The notes beneath the pieces were generated by a model. The model saw only the letters and a list, made by a program, of their open reading frames with translations. It did no database searches and was not told where the DNA came from. DNA of 18,399 nucleotides from Bacteroidota bacterium. Lineage in GTDB: Bacteria > Bacteroidota > Bacteroidia > Chitinophagales > Chitinophagaceae. The stretch is taken from contig JAEZRL010000151.1 of assembly GCA_023440945.1 (NCBI GenBank), positions 1 through 18,399 on the forward strand, given 5' to 3'. The position numbers were made by a program, and so were the translations under genes. Positions 16,733 through 18,399 of the stretch are shown here, one piece after another. Numbering within the stretch: position 1 is the first letter of the stretch; each line of letters opens with the position of its first letter.

Positions 16733-18399
16733 ATGGGTAATAATAACGATAGCTTGCCTAATATAAACTCAAAAGGTGTTGAGCAGAATACTTTTGATGC
16801 GATCGTTATCGGTAGCGGAATGAGTGGCGGATGGGCAGCGAAAGAATTGTGTGAGAAAGGTTTAAAAACCCTCGTGCTGGAACGTGGCAGACATGTGGAA
16901 CATATTAAAGATTACACAACCGCTATGCTTGCGCCGTGGCAATTGCCTTATCGCGATACTTTATCACTTAAAGAAAAAGAAGAAAACCCGATAGTAAGTT
17001 CCTGTTACGCTTATACGCCTTCTACCGAACATTTTTTTGTAAAAGATAAAGAACATCCTTACGAACAAATAAAACCATTTTCCTGGATAAGAGGTTATCA
17101 AACAGGAGGAAAATCATTAATGTGGGCAAGATGGACACAGCGATGGAGTGATCTTGATTTTGAAGCAAATGCAAAACAAGGCATTGCGGTTGACTGGCCG
17201 ATCCGTTATAAAGATATTGCGCCCTGGTATAGTTATGTTGAAAGGTTTGTTGGCATTAGCGGAAACAGGGATGGTATTCCGCATTTACCGGATGGTGAAT
17301 TTCAGCCACCGATGGAAATGAATTGCATAGAAAAACATTTTAAACAGTCCGTCGAATCAAATTATGATAACAGGAAAGTAATCATTTCAAGAACGGCTAA
17401 CCTTACAAAAGGATTAAACGGAAGAGGTCCTTGTCAGTACCGGAATTTATGTTCAAGAGGCTGCCCGTATGCAGGATATTTCAGCAGTGTTTCTGCAACG
17501 CTGCCTGCCGCCAATGCAACAGGAAATCTAACGATGCGTCCTTTTTCTGTTGTCCATTCGATCATTTATGATGCCGATAAAAAAAGAGCAACAGGTGTGC
17601 GTGTAATAGATACTAATACAAAAAAAATGACCGAATATTTTGCCAAAATCATTTTTGTAAATGCAGGTACCATCAATACGGCTTTGATATTGCTTAACTC
17701 TACATCGCCTGCTTTTGAAAACGGTTTAGGTAATACCAATGATGTGTTAGGCCGTTATTTGATGGATCATAATTATCGCGGTCATATCGAAGCTTCTCAT
17801 GATGGTTTCCAGGATGAATATTATTATGGAAGACGTCCGGCTGGCATTTATATTCCGAGTTACAGGAATGTTGGAAATGATACTCAGAAAGATTTTATAA
17901 GAGGTTTTGCATTTGCGGCAGGTGGCTCAAGAAGAACAGGAAATGTTACAGATGCAACGATAGGTGCTGGCTTAAAAGAACAATTATCAGAGCCGGGGCC
18001 GTGGGATATGTGGATGACGGGCATGGGAGAATGTTTGCCTTACGCTGATAACAGGGTAACATTAAGCAAAGACAAAAAAGATGATTGGGGAATGCCTTTG
18101 GTGCAGATTGATTGCGAATACAAAGAGAATGAAGTAAGCATGCTAAAAGACCTTCTTGCTTCCGGTACGGAAATGCTGGAGAAAGCAGGTTTCAAAAATA
18201 TTGAAGCTTCTGATTCTCACCAGGCGCCCGGTTTAGGAATTCATGAAATGGGAACGGCACGAATGGGACGAGATCCAAAAACGTCTATTCTCAATGCTTA
18301 TAATCAAATCTGGGACGCAAAAAATGTATTTGTAACCGATGGCGCCTGCATGACGAGCAATGCCTGTCAGAATCCCTCAATTACTTACATGGCGTTAAC
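16733..18399 (+). CDS. GMC-family FAD-dependent oxidoreductase (gluconate/fructose dehydrogenase-like), 3' end beyond window
   Basis: The frame is open from the ATG at 16733 to the window end (555 complete codons), so the C-terminus is missing. Near the N-terminus is the FAD-binding motif FDAIVIGSGMSGGWAAKEL (about 21-39), with a strand ending in LVLERGRH. GYQTGGKSLMWAR (about 122-134) is a second flavin-contact segment. Three cysteines in CQYRNLCSRGCPYAG (Cys234, Cys240, Cys244) match the Cys cluster of large subunits of gluconate/fructose/sorbitol-type dehydrogenases. The family active-site pair is His504 in HEMGTARMG and Asn547 in QNPSITYMAL. It should oxidise a sugar or sugar-like alcohol with FAD. 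No signal peptide is visible; relatives are often carried out by a Tat-tagged small subunit (gluconate 2-dehydrogenase subunit 3 type), which is not in the window. It follows the isomerase gene by 210 nt. The exact substrate is unknown. Confidence 0.94.
   Translation, partial: MGNNNDSLPNINSKGVEQNTFDAIVIGSGMSGGWAAKELCEKGLKTLVLERGRHVEHIKDYTTAMLAPWQLPYRDTLSLKEKEENPIVSSCYAYTPSTEHFFVKDKEHPYEQIKPFSWIRGYQTGGKSLMWARWTQRWSDLDFEANAKQGIAVDWPIRYKDIAPWYSYVERFVGISGNRDGIPHLPDGEFQPPMEMNCIEKHFKQSVESNYDNRKVIISRTANLTKGLNGRGPCQYRNLCSRGCPYAGYFSSVSATLPAANATGNLTMRPFSVVHSIIYDADKKRATGVRVIDTNTKKMTEYFAKIIFVNAGTINTALILLNSTSPAFENGLGNTNDVLGRYLMDHNYRGHIEASHDGFQDEYYYGRRPAGIYIPSYRNVGNDTQKDFIRGFAFAAGGSRRTGNVTDATIGAGLKEQLSEPGPWDMWMTGMGECLPYADNRVTLSKDKKDDWGMPLVQIDCEYKENEVSMLKDLLASGTEMLEKAGFKNIEASDSHQAPGLGIHEMGTARMGRDPKTSILNAYNQIWDAKNVFVTDGACMTSNACQNPSITYMAL

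Overview
The window comes from a member of the Bacteroidota, most likely the Chitinophagaceae or a close relative. This rests on the SusC/SusD pair, the FecR anti-sigma factor with a C-terminal DUF4974-type domain, the AT-rich genes with weak Shine-Dalgarno signals, and the intergenic GTGAAT/ATTCAC-type repeats. The family placement is inference. TGA is used as a normal stop by other genes here, so the standard bacterial code applies.

Left part (1-4854), mixed housekeeping and secreted genes. The window opens inside purH, whose reading frame is cut by an in-frame TGA at 523-525 but otherwise continues to the normal C-terminus. Next come a secreted beta-propeller protein of unknown substrate (1023-2330), an unpaired C-terminal transketolase subunit (2512-3468) with a strong hairpin terminator, and a small secreted protein of unknown function (3612-3974). 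A PLC/GDPD-like lipoprotein lies on the minus strand (4075-4854).

Middle (4873-7152, minus): a full-length Tex RNA-binding protein, transcribed towards and probably together with the PLC/GDPD-like gene 18 nt downstream.

Right part (7391 to the end, all plus strand): fecR - susC - susD - PQQ dehydrogenase with a built-in cytochrome c domain - Tat-exported TIM-barrel sugar isomerase/epimerase - GMC-family FAD oxidoreductase (cut by the window end). SusCD would import a glycan, glycoside or other bulky ligand across the outer membrane. The two oxidoreductases and the isomerase suggest that the sugar is oxidised in the periplasm rather than simply hydrolysed. No glycoside hydrolase lies inside this cluster within the window. 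This is the most interesting region: a SusCD locus with oxidative enzymes in place of hydrolases, controlled by a FecR that has neither an adjacent sigma factor nor an STN signalling domain on the adjacent receptor. No tRNA, rRNA, CRISPR array, transposase or phage gene was seen, and no gene-free stretch exceeds about 240 bases.
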